64,000 bases of DNA from Thermothelomyces thermophilus ATCC 42464 (Eukaryota; Ascomycota; Sordariomycetes; Sordariales; Chaetomiaceae), in assembly GCF_000226095.1 (NCBI RefSeq), contig NC_016473.1, positions 4,588,001-4,652,000 on the forward strand, given 5' to 3'. Numbering within the stretch: position 1 is the first letter of the stretch; each line of letters starts with the position of its first letter. The notes below the pieces were generated by a model. That model was not told the origin of the DNA. It saw only the letters and a list, made by a program, of their open reading frames with translations, and did not search any database. Made by a program: the position numbers and the translations under genes. Below, piece after piece: positions 11,503-26,085 of the stretch.

Positions 11503-12609
11503 ATGCGGACACCACCACTACCCTGGAGGACATTCCGTGTCCTCTCAAGCACGCTCAGCCGGGCATCAACCCGCCATTCCCTCGCAACACAACCTCTCCC
11601 ACCATCATCAGCGTCCCTCTTCTTCCGCACGATGGCGTCATCCGCCCCGCGCTCACCCGTTCTCAAGCAGCCCGTCAAGATCGCGTGCGTGCAACTCGCC
11701 GCGGGCCCGGACAAGGCGGCCAACCTGGCCCACGCCGCCGTCAAGGTCCGCGAAGCCGCCGCGACGGGCGCCAAGATTGTCGTCCTTCCGGAGTGCTTCA
11801 ACTCCCCCTACGGATGCGACCACTTCCCGACCTACGCCGAGCGCCTCCTCCCATCCCCGCCCCCGCCCGAGCAGTCTCCATCCTTCCACGCGCTCTCGGC
11901 CATGGCACGCGACAACGGCATCTACCTGATTGGCGGCTCCATCCCGGAGCTCGTCGTCACGACGGAGGACGGTTCCGGCGCCTCGGGCCAGGACACCATC
12001 GAGGAGGAAGAGAATAAGAAGAAGAAGAAGAAGAAGGATGAGAAGACGTACTACAACACGTCGCTGACCTTCTCGCCGACGGGCGAGCTCCTGGCGACGT
12101 ACCGCAAGATGCACCTGTTCGACATCTCGATCCCGGGCAAGATCACGTTCCGCGAGTCGGACGTGCTGTCGCCCGGCGACTCGCTCGCCCTCGTCGACCT
12201 GCCCGAGTACGGCCGCGTCGCCATCGCCATCTGCTACGACGTGCGCTTCCCCGAGCTCGCCATGATCGCCGCCCGCCGGGGCTGCTTCGCGCTCGTGTAC
12301 CCGGGCGCCTTCAACCTCACGACGGGGCCCCTGCACTGGCAGCTGCTGGCCCGCGCCCGGGCCGTGGACAACCAGGTCTACGTGGCCATGTGCAGCCCGG
12401 CCCGCGACATGAGCGCCGGGTACCACGCGTGGGGCCACAGTCTGGTGGTGGATCCGATGGCGCAGGTGCTGGTAGAGGCCGGAGAAGGGGAGGAGGTGGT
12501 AGTGGCGGACCTGGACGGGGAGAAGATTGAGGAGGCGAGGAAGGGGATCCCGTTGAGGGATCAGAGACGGTTTGATGTCTATGCAGACGTGAGTCGCGTA
12601 AAACCGTAG
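11503..12609 (+). CDS. NIT3: Omega-amidase / Nit2-type nitrilase-family amidase
   Basis: This is a single-exon gene of 368 codons. It belongs to the nitrilase (C-N hydrolase) superfamily and closely resembles human NIT2 and yeast NIT3, which deaminate alpha-ketoglutaramate and alpha-ketosuccinamate. The catalytic Glu is in VVLPECFNSPYG, the Lys in YRKMHLFDI and the Cys in AICYDVRFPE. The downstream YPGAFNLTTGP and ARAVDNQVYVA blocks are also intact. There are two in-frame starts. The ATG at 11503 gives a 43-residue Arg/Ser/Thr-rich leader that could be a mitochondrial presequence. The ATG at 11632 (MASSAPRSP) gives a cytosolic form of usual family length. An insertion of EEEE plus a lysine run (about residues 167-182) precedes KTYYNTSLTF and is probably a surface loop. 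The gene converges on spermidine synthase. Confidence 0.93.
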   Translation: MRTPPLPWRTFRVLSSTLSRASTRHSLATQPLPPSSASLFFRTMASSAPRSPVLKQPVKIACVQLAAGPDKAANLAHAAVKVREAAATGAKIVVLPECFNSPYGCDHFPTYAERLLPSPPPPEQSPSFHALSAMARDNGIYLIGGSIPELVVTTEDGSGASGQDTIEEEENKKKKKKKDEKTYYNTSLTFSPTGELLATYRKMHLFDISIPGKITFRESDVLSPGDSLALVDLPEYGRVAIAICYDVRFPELAMIAARRGCFALVYPGAFNLTTGPLHWQLLARARAVDNQVYVAMCSPARDMSAGYHAWGHSLVVDPMAQVLVEAGEGEEVVVADLDGEKIEEARKGIPLRDQRRFDVYADVSRVKP

Positions 12610-13054
12610 GATGTGCGTGTGAGGTTACTGTAACACTTATAATAATCCATCAATTCAAACGCGCGTGGTCAACTCTCGTGGATCCCGAGTTCGTATTGAG
12701 TGCACTGAGAGGAGATGGGGAGGAGAGGGTGGGGGGATTGTTGTTGATGGTGGGGAGGTTGGAAAGTGGGGGAGAGGACGCAAGTCTATTCTGGAGTTTA
12801 TTTTGCTTCTTATTCGCTCTTGTCCAGATGCCCGCCGGGCCTTCTACGCCCTGCCGCTGTAGCAGCTTTATCTGGCCGGCCAAGGACGGCTGTCTCTGTT
12901 TTTTCCCCCAAGCAGCTCTTGCCGTATCACCTTGAGATGCTAGATGCGAAATCTCTCTTTTCCCGGTTTAACCCCCTCCCTTGAGTAAGGCACATACTCT
13001 CCAACACGTTTTCTTTTTCATTTTTTTTCATTCCCCTGGCTGGCGATCTTATCC
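12610..13054. other. Convergent 3' region between NIT3 and SPE3
   Basis: These 445 bp lie between two convergent stop codons. The sequence is G-rich then T-rich (13011-13030) and should hold both polyadenylation regions. I see no gene. Confidence 0.6.
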
Positions 13055-14852
<1,798 letters not shown>

Positions 14853-17800
14853 TTTGCGAAATTGGTTGAGGCGCGGCTTCTTCAGGAGACTGGAACCGAA
14901 GATTTGCGGCGGCTTGAGGAGAAGACGCCGTGAGCAAGACAGCGCCAATTTGACGCGAACCAGTGAGGTCAAGGCGGGGGTAGTTTCGGTCTTGTGTCAG
15001 CTGCTTGACATTGAGGGGGGACTTCGAGCAAGTGAATTCCTGGTGCTTGTGCAGAAAATTTTCAGTCGGCTGCCGGCCCTTAGTGTAGGCCGAAACACGG
15101 GTGAGCGAATAAAAACGTGGTAAACCCAAGAGTCGGTCGGGACCAATGATGCCCAAAGTGTGGAGAGCCGCAAAGTGTTTGTGTGGTGCATGTAAAGAGC
15201 GCGGCCGGAGTCCATGGAATGAATTGACCGATCTAGGCATCAGTCACCTGGCGGCCGCAGCTCGGCGTAGAGGGGCCTGCCTCAGCGGTGCTTCCTACTT
15301 CAATCTCAATTTCACCGAGGCATAGCATGTTTTTGTGACGGCCGATCTAGAGAAATGCGATGGCCAAGAATGATATCTTGCCGATAAGGGAGCTTTCTGT
15401 CGAGCCAGACACGGCCCCGAGCGGACGGGTGCCCGGGTGGGGCTCCGCTTGGCTGATTCGGCGTTCCGGGACGGAGGAGGCGGGAGGAAACGGTTAACTA
15501 GTTATCAGCGCCGGAGGGAGCGGCCGAAGACACAACATCTCAGCGTCCCCGGTCCTCTCCCGGCTGTGGAGTTAGCATCACGCCGAATAAGCTGTCATGC
15601 TCCTCATCTTATTTGTGTCCACCTCCTCGTGATGATCCGGTGGCTCCAACGTGCGCACTGCACTCCGCGGCAGTTGCCCTGTTCGTTTTTTTTTGCTCGC
15701 TTTTCCCCCGACCCATTTCTCTTCGGGGTCTGCACACCCCTGAGAATGGCTGGGTAGCTAGCCTGGTGGGAGTATACTGTACATGCATCACGCCACCCAT
15801 GGGTCGCCATCTCGCATTGAACCTATAACTACAGGTGGCGTGAGAACAACGAGCTTGTATACTACGTAGGTGCACTGGTGTTCTATGTCTTCTAATCTTT
15901 ATATGTATGTATATACGTCCATACGTACATACACGACGGATAACCTCTATACGGAGTACACTACGCAGTACTTCGTAAGGGTTGTCTCTCTCCGTGTTCC
16001 TGGCGCGTTGGTGTTCTGGAAAACGTTGGCTTTCTGAAACACACGCTAAATATCGCTCGCTCCCAACCCCTGCTTGCAGAATTAGTGCGCTGTGAATTTA
16101 TGGAAGGCACTGTGCTGATCGATCCTTTCTTTTGCAGCATCCCACCCGTGCTGCGACAAGTCAAACGCCACAGGAAATTTTTGCAGAGATATGGAGGGCA
16201 TGGTTGTGGGAGGCACGGTGAGGCAACTGACATGTCGTGTTTCGCCGTCGTCTTGCCCTTTTGAAGGGCTGAAGGGTGAGAATATGATTACCGCCGACGA
16301 AAAATCAATCACAAAATGACCGGAATAACTTATGCGTGTATGTATGTACAGTACAACTGTACACTAAGTAAAAGTAGCGCTTGTAAGAGGGTTTGTGGCT
16401 CAACCGGGAATGGAGCTAACCGTTTCCACTTAACTACCACCAAAGCCCGTCATTTCAGGGGAAGGAAGCCGCAGGACATGGCGATGGGCCAGTCGGATGT
16501 CGAGCGGCAGTCTGTTCTCATGCTCCTCGCGCAGAGAGCTCGCGTGGAGTCGGAGTGGGCGATGGGACCGCGACTGCGTGTCCTGCGCCAAGCGCATCCG
16601 CGGCCTCCCTTCCTTCCCAGAAGCAGGGCCCGTCATTGGCTTCTGAGCCATCCATGACCCACTGTACCGAACTCTTATCGGTCTAGCGAGCGCGCACGAT
16701 CTCCTGAGCCCGGGGGCGTTTTTCTCGAACTCAGACAAGGCGTCTGTCGGAGGAATAGGGGCAAAAAAGTGACATTAGCTTGGTTTCTGGGCTTAAGGCC
16801 ACGAGGATAGACTACAGCTGGACCGGAGGCAGCACTTCTTGTGGCCAAAGACAAGTCAGCGAGACGAATTCGGCTCATGCACGAGTTAGTAATCCGTGGT
16901 ATGCTAGCGATGTAAAGTACCTAGTGTAAGGTAGTTAAACTAGTACGGTACCTCTAATCTGTATCCGTACTATGGTAGCGTAGGGTATTTGCACATACAG
17001 GCCCACTCGTAGTGTATACTACCTATTTGTGGCCGATGAACGAGCAGGGTCGGAATCCCGATAACTCGCGGAATCGCGCCAGGAGGCCGACCCATATGGC
17101 CAAGGATTTGATGCGGAGCTATGTGTACATAACTAACTAGTAGACTCAAGAGACTGCGAACCGGTGGAACGCCGTCATGAAACTGGAACGAATCCGGCTG
17201 TGATCGACCATTGCACCGTTGAATGACCTGCGTGCGCGGGAGAACCCGAATGGGCCACTCTCTGTCGCGCACCCTACAGACTCTGCCGCGCAGTACAGAA
17301 ATAGCCGCGGGTTTGCAGCTCTGCCGCGCGGTGCCCTGTGTTGATTGCACATACATACGTTGTTGGCCGCGCAAATTGGCGGCGCGGTTGGGTGCCAACT
17401 CGCACTGGACGAGAAGCACAGAAGGAGAGGCGCCGGCCGCGCGATCCGGGGAGAGACACGGGAAACAGGCGAGAGGGGGAGCTCGTGAATGCGCCCCACC
17501 TTAAGATACCACCACCACCACCCCTGCTGCTTCCATGCCGCAGGGGGCTCCATCAGAACCCCGAAAATGGAAAGCTACGCCCTGTCCCGGCATGGCTTTG
17601 GGGTGTCGCAAGCTGCAAAAGCAAAATACCAGGTGGTTGACTAATTTACGCAGTATCTGACCTGGCTCCGAATTGAAATCCGTACTCCGTACAAGACGGA
17701 GAGTCTGCGCGCACCTGGGCTGCTCCGTAGTGTAACCCCCCCGGCCCACTGTCCATTGGACAGAAGTCCAGTCAATCTGGAAATCTTTTCAATCTGTCGA

Positions 17801-18324
17801 TTCTTCCCGCCTTCTGATGGTACGGTTGCCGACACGGCTCTGATGCTCCGCCTCTTGAAATAACTCATAGCAATAGCCAGCCACTTTTCGAAGGCGTACC
17901 CCCCAACTCATACTTCGTCTTATCATCCGACTTGTTTGATCCCCGTCACCACCGCCTCGGCGACTCGACGATAGGCAATTCGAAGCAGCGGGGGGGTCGG
18001 AAAAGCCCAGTTCTGAAAGGAGGGATCCGGGAGGCATTGCTTCGGTTCCCCAAGACAGCTCGAGCCTTGCATCGGCACCACCACACTCGTGGCGGGTTCT
18101 AAAGGGAGCCGGCTGCTCACTGGGTTCCTCGACAGTTGATTCGGTGGGCGTTTCAATCGTTGTGGCATAGGTCTTCTCAGCAGCCCCGCCGCCCAAACCG
18201 CGCAGCGGGAAGCTCCACACAGACGGGTAATCGACGTCAGCGAATATCGCCAGGATCTCTGGCTCCTTCGACCTGGACTCAAACCTGACCACCCGGTTCC
18301 TGTTCGCCGATTAGCGCCACCACG
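14853..18324. other. Intergenic, promoters of SPE3 and the G-alpha gene
   Basis: This 3.5-kb spacer separates two divergently transcribed genes. It holds TACGGAGTA at 15950-15958 and 17683-17691, GTACAGTAC at 16346-16354, and TATGTATG/CATACATAC runs near 15900-15935. A 167-codon frame at 17789-18292 on the minus strand lacks any recognised motif and probably lies in G-alpha promoter or 5' UTR DNA. I see no supported gene. Confidence 0.6.
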
Positions 18325-19648
18325 ATGTGTTTCGGGGCCCGCGAGAAGAGCGACGAGGCGGGCGCTGCCCGGTCGCGCGAGCTTGATAAAATGATTCGCG
18401 CAGACGAAAAGCGCATGGCCAAAGAGGTCAAGCTTCTGCTTCTAGGTGCGAAATCGCGATTTTTTTTCTTTATTTCGTGTGGCGGCCGGGCCGTACAGCT
18501 GACCTTGCGTCTTTGCACAGGTGCCGGAGAGTCCGGGAAGTCGACGGTCCTTAAGCAGATGAAGCTCATCTACGCGCAGGGGTTTAGCAAACACGAAAAG
18601 ATGGAATGGAAGCCCGTGGTGTTCACAAATATCCTCCAGTCATTCCGGCTGATTGCCGACGCGATGAACGATCTGAACATCGCTTTCGAGAACCCAGAGA
18701 ACGAGGCAAGCTCAGGCCTTTCTAGTCGAGCGCCTGTCGCCACATACTAATCGGCTGTCCACAGAAACACATGGCGCAAATGATGGTCGACTACGAGATG
18801 ACGGCTGATGAGCCGTTACCAGAAGAGTACTTGGAGCCCGTCAAGAGACTGTGGACGGATGCGGGCGTCAGGAAGGCGATGGAGAAGGGAAACGAGTATG
18901 CCCTGCATGACAACCTCGATTAGTAAGTGGCGGTTGTTTTGGCGGTTGTTTTGGACGGGCATGCAGGGACTGACGGGCCCTCTACAGCTTCTGCAACGAC
19001 GTGGAGAGGCTCTGGGACAAGAACTACGTCCCGACAGATCAGGATCTCCTACGATCAAGGCTACGGACTACCGGCATCACCGAAACCGTCTTCGACCTGG
19101 GCCAGCTCACATACCGCATGTTCGACGTCGGCGGTCAGCGTTCCGAGCGGAAGAAGTGGATTCACTGCTTTGAGAACGTCAATTGCCTGCTCTTCCTGGT
19201 GGCCATTTCTGGTTACGATCAGTGCCTGGTTGAGGACAAGGACGGCGTGCGTGGCCCCGGGATTTGCTGGTGCCGAAGCGAGAACTGAGCTGACTTGGGA
19301 CAGAACCAAATGAACGAAGCCTTGATGCTGTGGGAGTCGATCGCCAACTCTCACTGGTTCACAAAATCGGCGCTCATCCTCTTCCTCAACAAGATGGATC
19401 TCTTCAAGGAGAAGCTTGCCAAGAGCCCGATAACAAACCATGGTTTCACCGACTACCAGGGGCCACCGAACGACTGGGAGAAGGCCAGCCACTACTTTAT
19501 GGACAAGTTCCGCGCCCTAAACCGCAACCCAGAAAAGGAGATCTACGGCCACTTCACCAACGCCACCGACACAAACCTCCTCAAAATTACAATGGGTTCC
19601 GTCCAGGACATGATCATCCAGCGGAACCTGAAGCAGCTCATTCTGTAA
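18325..19648 (+). CDS. gna-2: G-protein alpha subunit, group II (GNA-2 type)
   Basis: Five exons (18325-18445, 18521-18705, 18765-18922, 18988-19246, 19304-19648) encode 355 residues, the usual length. The guanine-nucleotide motifs are complete: GAGESGKST (G1), RTTGITET (switch I), [13 protein letters not shown] (switch II), LFLNKMD (G4) and TNATDT (G5). The N-terminus MCFGAREK lacks Gly at position 2, so it should not be N-myristoylated but can be palmitoylated on Cys2. This start and the QRNLKQLIL end match Neurospora GNA-2, the least well understood of the three fungal G-alpha groups, which acts in signalling at the plasma membrane. Intron 2 (18706-18764) has a GC donor (GAG|GCAAGC) with a perfect TACTAAT branch site and a CACAG acceptor. 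The other introns have GT donors. Confidence 0.95.
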
Positions 19649-22600
19649 GAACACGATGTTTGCATCCTCGACTGCTCTTGTTTCCCTCCCCCAGGGCTGG
19701 GGAGGCCCAATTGCAGGCGAACCGGATCCCCTGCTGTAAGCATCCACTGCGGACTGCTCGGCCAGCAGCCTTGCCGGGGCACGGTTGCGCAAGGGAGCAG
19801 CAGCCGACCCCTTCTTTTATTGTCTTCTTATCCTCTCTTTACGATACCAAACGTTTGTTTTTGTTTAAGCTTCACATCCCCCCGTGGCGCTGTTCCTAAC
19901 AAGTGTATTCTTGATAGGGTCTGACCACGCACGCCCCACCAAACGCCGACGAGTCTGCCATCCACGTCTTGAAAGGATTCCACTGCGTTACCAGCAGGTA
20001 ACGCAGTACACCCCTTGTTTCGTTGTATATATACACTACACTATGATACTAGCGGCTGGGCGTAGCGTTTGTTATCCTTCTTTCCCTACTTCACCTTCTC
20101 AGCTTCATTCCCCTTGTTTGAATAATCTTCTGGAAGCCTTGGATACGGGATGGGTATAGGAGATCACTGGGTGGAATTAGATGTCTAGCGTTTTTGTTTT
20201 CTCGCAAACAAAAATGGAATCATGACCGGATTGAGCCGATGCCAACGGAGCAGTACCTTAGTGCATGGCCTTTGTGTTTGAGGGCAGGAGGAAGCGTGGA
20301 AGGAAGAATGACCATTGGCGAAGGACGCGGCACTTGGGCGGGTCAACGGAGATGTACTAAAGTTTAATTCGTCCACCACACCCAAGTTCTGTGCACTTGT
20401 GGGGGCAATTTACGTTTAAGGGGGAGGTGGAGAAGCAGACCATGCTTACCTTATATTAACGTGCTACACTCCGTACCTTATATGCTGCAGGACAGTGGGG
20501 AGGTACTTTTGTATAACTACATGTATGTGAGGTATGGAATACGTATTTGTACTTACCTTGGCGTGCTTGACTTGACCTTCTAGACCCTTGCTGCGGTCAA
20601 CACAGCCATGTTATCCAGCCTAGAGAACAATCTCCTGAAGGATGGTGATATTCTTGAGGGTTTCAAATTGTTGATCGGCAGACAACTTCGTTTTCGCTTC
20701 CGCACGGACCGTACAATATAACGGAGGTAAGGATTAAAGTTTTTGCGATAAGATGCTAAGGCGGCTTTTCTACTAACCGTACTACTTAGTACATTGATCT
20801 AGTGCACGCTCTTCACTCCAAGTGGTTTCTCCTTCCTCTTGTCGGATGGGGCCTTCTTGAGCCTAACACTTAAGTTTTGCTTGCCCGAATCGACACGATT
20901 GGAGGGGATTGGAAGACAATTTGGTGACTACGGAGTACACTAGGCAGGTCGCTCACAAATGAGAATAGCATGTTTGAGGTCGGAAATTTTGAGGGGAGGA
21001 TCGGCATTCTCGACCACGTTTGCCACGTTTGCCCTTGAAAGCCATGGCTTATGTAACGGCTTGGCGGGTGTGCTTTTGTGGACCCGAGGAGCTGGGTGTG
21101 GCACCTGCGTGGGAAAGGATTGGTAAGGATTAGTTATCCGTACTTGTTCTGCGGACACTAAGCTACCGGGTATTGTAGCGCAGTGCACATGCAAAGGAGT
21201 TTGGCTAGTTGGAGGTTGGCAGTCTCCCCTATCAGTGGGGGTATAGTACGAGTAAAGTGGGAGAGGCTTGTTGAGAGTTCCTGTCCTTCGGAGTAGCTCC
21301 GTACTATGTTACACTACTGTGTAATCGAGGAATCGCTTGCAGCACCTTAGGTACGCTAACGTTACACTATAACCCACTAGCGTAGTTTAGCATGTGGCTC
21401 TTTCGAGGTCCCAGGAAGCTCGGTTTTCGAATACACTAGTGTACTCCCCGACAACATAACCTTTGTCTCCAGCTGTTCCCGGAACCCAGCCGCGGTCTCG
21501 GCCGATCGGCGGGGGCGTTCAGACCGGCTGGGGCAGTCTTTTCCGGGCGATCGGCACCACTGTTGCTTTTTCTGACATCAACCTCGCACCGAACGAATCC
21601 TCCTATCCCGTGATTTCGATTTTTTTTTCTTTAGTTATTTCGACTGCTAGCCCGAGCGAAAATGGAGCTGCCTAGATGTGAAGGGGAAGTAACTATCGCG
21701 TCTCGGAGTGCATGCACGGAATACTCCTGTAAGTAGGTTTGATGCGAGATTCAAAATCGCAATAACCAGCGTTGTTAAGGCATGCAAAAATAATAGTGGA
21801 CTCTTTCCCCGGATCGACCGTCTCAGCCTACTGTCTGCCATATGGCAACCACGTGGATCTCTTGTCACTACGTACAGGGTCCGTTGCTTTTTCTTTTGAG
21901 ATAGCAAAAGAAAAAGGGATTCTATTTCGAGGAAACACACTGTGCACGCTGTCTCTGCGTCGGGAGACAACGTGAGACACACTCTGCAGATGTGCATCGG
22001 ACTGGCGATAAGGGATGATGAAGGCGGCGCCACGAGGCGAGCAGCTTGAATTGGTCTAGTCTCCTCGTTTCAGAAGTCTGTTGATGCGGCCCCGCCCGCT
22101 TATGCGTTTTCACCCCGCCAACCAACCGCCAACCACCGTTTTCGACTCACCACGCCGGAGGTTGGGGTACCAACACTAATCAGCACTTCACGGGGAAAGC
22201 AGCACTACATGTGCTTGTTAGCAAATTGGTCACTGTCTGAAAGTCTCTCCATGTACGGGAGACATATAGCTGGCTGAGCCTCTTGAGCAGTCCCTCATCC
22301 CTCAACTAACCTTTTGCGTTCCATTGTTTTGTGTGCTGTGGTTGTCTCGGGTTATTGTGTGACCCCGCACGGCACAAGACAACAGTAATGGGAGGTAACA
22401 ACGACCAACGACTTCCTTCGACCAACCTGAAAGTAATAACCTGACAGGAGTAAACAAGAAAACCCGAGGTGCTCAAGTAATTGGTCGTCAAAGTGAAATG
22501 CAGCTGTCCCCGTCGCGTTGCTGAGAGCTTTCTCAAATCGGATTTCGACTGTACAGTACACTGTAAATCCAAATAGAAAGTTCAAGAAGCCGTATTTACC

Positions 22601-22824
22601 TACATACATATGTAGGGTAGTTACCCAACCAGTGACTGACCAGGCAACTGCAGCCCTCTCGTCCGTTCCGCAAGATCGCAGAATTGCGTTCTTCACTTGA
22701 AACTGAACACCCCATTCTGCACACGCCGCAGTACGTCTTATCTGCCACGGCCCGCCAATCCGGGTTTCCCAGGTCATCCTTCATCCTTCAGCCAACCAAC
22801 ACATCACATTTGTACAATACAACA
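19649..22824. other. Intergenic between G-alpha and GH3 genes
   Basis: This spacer holds the G-alpha 3' UTR on the left and the GH3 promoter on the right. It is rich in TAC/GTA-containing words, including TACGGAGTA at 20929-20937 and GTACAGTAC at 22551-22559. Stretches near 20450-20530 and 21290-21440 are comparatively AT-rich. No frame carries a recognisable domain. Confidence 0.6.
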
Positions 22825-25800
22825 ATGTCGACGACCAACCCCGTCTCCAAGCCCCTCATCGCAGACAATGCCACCACAACCGCCGCCGCCGCCATGGCCG
22901 CTGCCTCGGCCTCTAAAGGCAATTGACAATCAAGGCTGACGCAGCGCTTCCCGTTTCTCCGCACGAAGCGCGGCATCGCCCTCGTCGTCGCCGCCGTCCT
23001 GCTCATCGTTGGCGGCGGTCTGTCCGGGCTGGCCGCGCTGCGCACCCGCAGCAGCGGGGACGGGGACTCTGCGTCGGCAGGCGAGGATGGGGAGGGGGTG
23101 ATCAAGGATGACTCGTGGTTCTACGGACTGTCGCCACCTGTGTATCCCTCGCGTGAGTAATTCCTTTTTTTTTGTCTTGCTCCTTTCCTTTTTCTTCATC
23201 ATCATATCTTACGCGGCTAATAACGGTGATGTAGCGAATATTACGGGTGGTGAAGGCAAGTGGGTAGAGGCGACGAGGAAAGCCAGGGAGTTGGTGCGGA
23301 GGATGACGCTTGAGGAGAAGGTGAGTGGCCTGTTCCCGAGCGGGCTGCGTGTGATGTTACTGATGAGCGACGGGGGTGGGTAGGTCAGCTTGACTGCCGG
23401 CGATGGCACATTTCCCGGCTGTTCCGGCTCTCTCCCGGCCATTCCACGCCTCAAATTCCCGGGCATGTGTCTGAGCGATGCGGGAAATGGGCTCCGCGGC
23501 ACCGATTTCGTCAGTACCTGGCCGAGCGGTATCCACGTTGGTGCCAGCTGGAACAAGGCTCTCGCCCGCCGGCGGGGTTCTGGAATGGGAGCCGAGTTCA
23601 AGACCAAGGGTGTCAATGTGATGCTGGGGCCTGTCGTCGGGCCAGCTGGTCGAGTGGTGCTGGGCGGTAGGAACTGGGAAGGTAATCCAACTTTTTTCCC
23701 CCAAGAGTATGGACGCGGCTGGTTACTAATTTAAATCGATCAGGCTTCTCAAGCGACCCCTATTTATCGGGAGTTTTGGTATCCGAGACTGTCACGGCGG
23801 TCCAAGCAGCCGGCGTCATCACCAGCACCAAGGTAACGTCTCTTCTTCCCATCATCTCGGTGTCTTTCACACTACGCCTTGTTCCATCTTGCTTCCTCTG
23901 CTGAATCCTCCCTCCCAATATCTATACCAGATCCGGCTGACATTCACTAGCACTATATTGCCAATGAGCAAGAGACGAACCGAAACCCCTCCGGCGACAT
24001 CCAGTCGGTGTCATCAAACATAGATGATAGGACCATGCACGAGTTCTATCTATGGTAAGTCGTGAGCTCCTGCTCTTGCTTCCCCTGCTAATAATAATGT
24101 GTCAGGCCTTTTCAAGACGCTATCCGCGCCGGCAGCTGCAACATAATGTGCTCGTACCAACGCCTCAACAACTCGTACGGCTGCGCAAACAGCAAGGCGC
24201 TCAACGGGTTACTCAAGACCGAGCTCGGCTTTCAGGGCTGGGTCGTAAGCGACTGGGGCGCCCAGCATGCCGGGGTCGCCGCGGCACTGGCAGGCATGGA
24301 TGTTGCCATGCCGAATGGCGATGCTCTCTGGGGTCCGCATCTGGTCGACGCCGTCAACAATGGTTCGGTTTCCGAAACTCGCGTAGACGACATGGTCGTC
24401 AGGTAAATGCCGCCTCGTTGCCGCTTTATCACCGCCTGCCTCCTAACAGCCGCAGGACGCTCGCGACATGGTACCTGTTGGGCCAGGATCGGGACTTCCC
24501 ACGGCCCGGTATCGGTATGCCCACGGATCTCACGAGGAATCACGGGATTGTCGACGCGAGGAACTCCAGTTTCCGGTCAACACTGTTCGACGGTGCCGTC
24601 GAGGGTCACGTTCTGGTCAAGAACACCCGAAACGCCCTGCCGCTGAGAGAACCAAAGATGCTGTCTGTTTTCGGTTACTCGGCCAAGAACCCGGACCACA
24701 ACAATCCCTCACCCGGCCAATCGCCCTGGCTCTGGGGCTCCGAGTCCTTCAACTACACCGAGTTCGGCGGCCGCTTCTTTGGTCTCCCCGGCGAGTATGG
24801 CTCCACGCCCATCGCCTTCAACGGCACCATCTACTCGGGTGGCGGGTCCGGGGCCACGTCGCCGGCCGCCATGGTCTCCCCCTTTGACGCGCTGGTCCAG
24901 CGGGCATACGACGACGGCACGGCCCTCTTCTGGGACTTTGTCAGCGGAGAGCCCTTCGTCAATCCCGCGTCGGACGCCTGCCTGGTTTTCGGCAACGCTT
25001 ATGCCACCGAGGCCGCCGACCGACCCGGGGCGCGCGACGACTACACCGACGGCCTGATCAGGCACGTCGCAGACCGCTGCGCCAACACGATCGTCGTCAT
25101 CCACAATGCGGGGATCCGCCTGGTCGACCAGTTCATCGACCACCCCAACGTGACGGCCCTCCTGTTCGCGCACCTGCCCGGGGAGGCATCCGGGCGCGCG
25201 CTGGTGTCGCTGCTGTACGGGGACGAGAACCCGTCGGGCAAGCTGCCGTATACGGTGGCGCGCAACGAGTCGGACTATCCCGTGCTGGGCCCGGACGTGG
25301 CGGCCGAGGGGAGCATGTTCGCGCGGTTCCCGCAGAGCAACTTCACCGAGGGCGTGTTCCTGGACTATCGGCACTTTGACGCGCGGAACATCACGCCGCG
25401 GTACGAGTTCGGGTTCGGGCTGAGCTATACCACGTTTGCCTACGACAACCTGGTGGTGGAAAAGGTGGCCTCCGCAGGACGGCTCGGCGAGTATCCGACG
25501 GGACGGGTCGTCGAGGGCGGCCAGGAGGACCTGTGGGATGTGCTGGTGGAGGTGTCGGCCGAGGTGACCAACACCGGGAAGGTGGCCGGCGCCGAGGTTG
25601 CGCAGCTGTACGTGGGGATCCCCGCGGAGGGGGCGCCGGTGAGGCAGCTGAGGGGCTTCGAGAAGCCGTTCCTGAACGCGTCGGCGACCGCGACCGTCCG
25701 GTTCCCGTTGACGAGGAGGGACCTGAGCGTGTGGGATGTGGTGGCGCAGAAGTGGCGGCTTGTCAGGGGTCGTGAGTATAAGATCGAGGTGGGCGGCAGC

Positions 25801-25839
25801 AGCAGGGACTTGCCGCTCGTTGGGACGGTTACGATCTGA
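22825..25839 (+). CDS. GH3 beta-glucosidase, membrane-anchored, possible pseudogene
   Basis: Glycoside hydrolase family 3, expected to release glucose from cellobiose and other beta-glucosides. Seven exons (22825-23152, 23235-23320, 23384-23681, 23744-23832, 23951-24054, 24106-24402, 24456-25839) join in phase for 862 codons. A basic segment, [10 protein letters not shown], precedes one membrane helix ([20 protein letters not shown]), so the enzyme would be type II anchored with its catalytic part outside. Conserved blocks are [39 protein letters not shown], the nucleophile Asp in VVSDWGAQH, and a C-terminal fibronectin-III-like domain with [12 protein letters not shown]. One in-frame TGA lies at 22924-22926, between the N-terminal tail and the membrane helix. 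A 102-bp in-phase segment (22843-22944) could be a poor intron that removes it, but its donor GTCTCC is weak and its branch-like CTGAC lies too near the AG. No ATG lies between the TGA and the GH3 domain. Confidence 0.8.
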
Positions 25840-26085
25840 AGGTGTTTTCTCGTCGGTGCCGGGGGGTTAGGAGTTTGCTTGTATTTTTCCCCCTTTCTCT
25901 CCTTTATCTTATTTTTACTCTATTTCCTTTTTTCTGTCATCTTGTTTCCCAGGGATTGGTATATCATGAGACGGAACGGACATTTATTTCTTAATGTATG
26001 GCGACAGATATGTTTTTTTTTTTCCTTCTTGATTACGAAGCGAGCATAGAATGCATATATCATGTACAGTATACTCAGCTTGGGA

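Noticed and set aside
17789-18292. A 167-codon minus-strand frame before the G-alpha gene
   Set aside because: No recognisable motif and lies in the expected promoter/5' UTR; not strong enough to call a gene.
18521-18764. A GT donor elsewhere for G-alpha intron 2
   Set aside because: No GT site gives the conserved ENEKHM junction in phase; the GC donor does.
22919-22944. A 26-base GC...AG segment that would remove the TGA in the GH3 gene
   Set aside because: Too short for a fungal spliceosomal intron.
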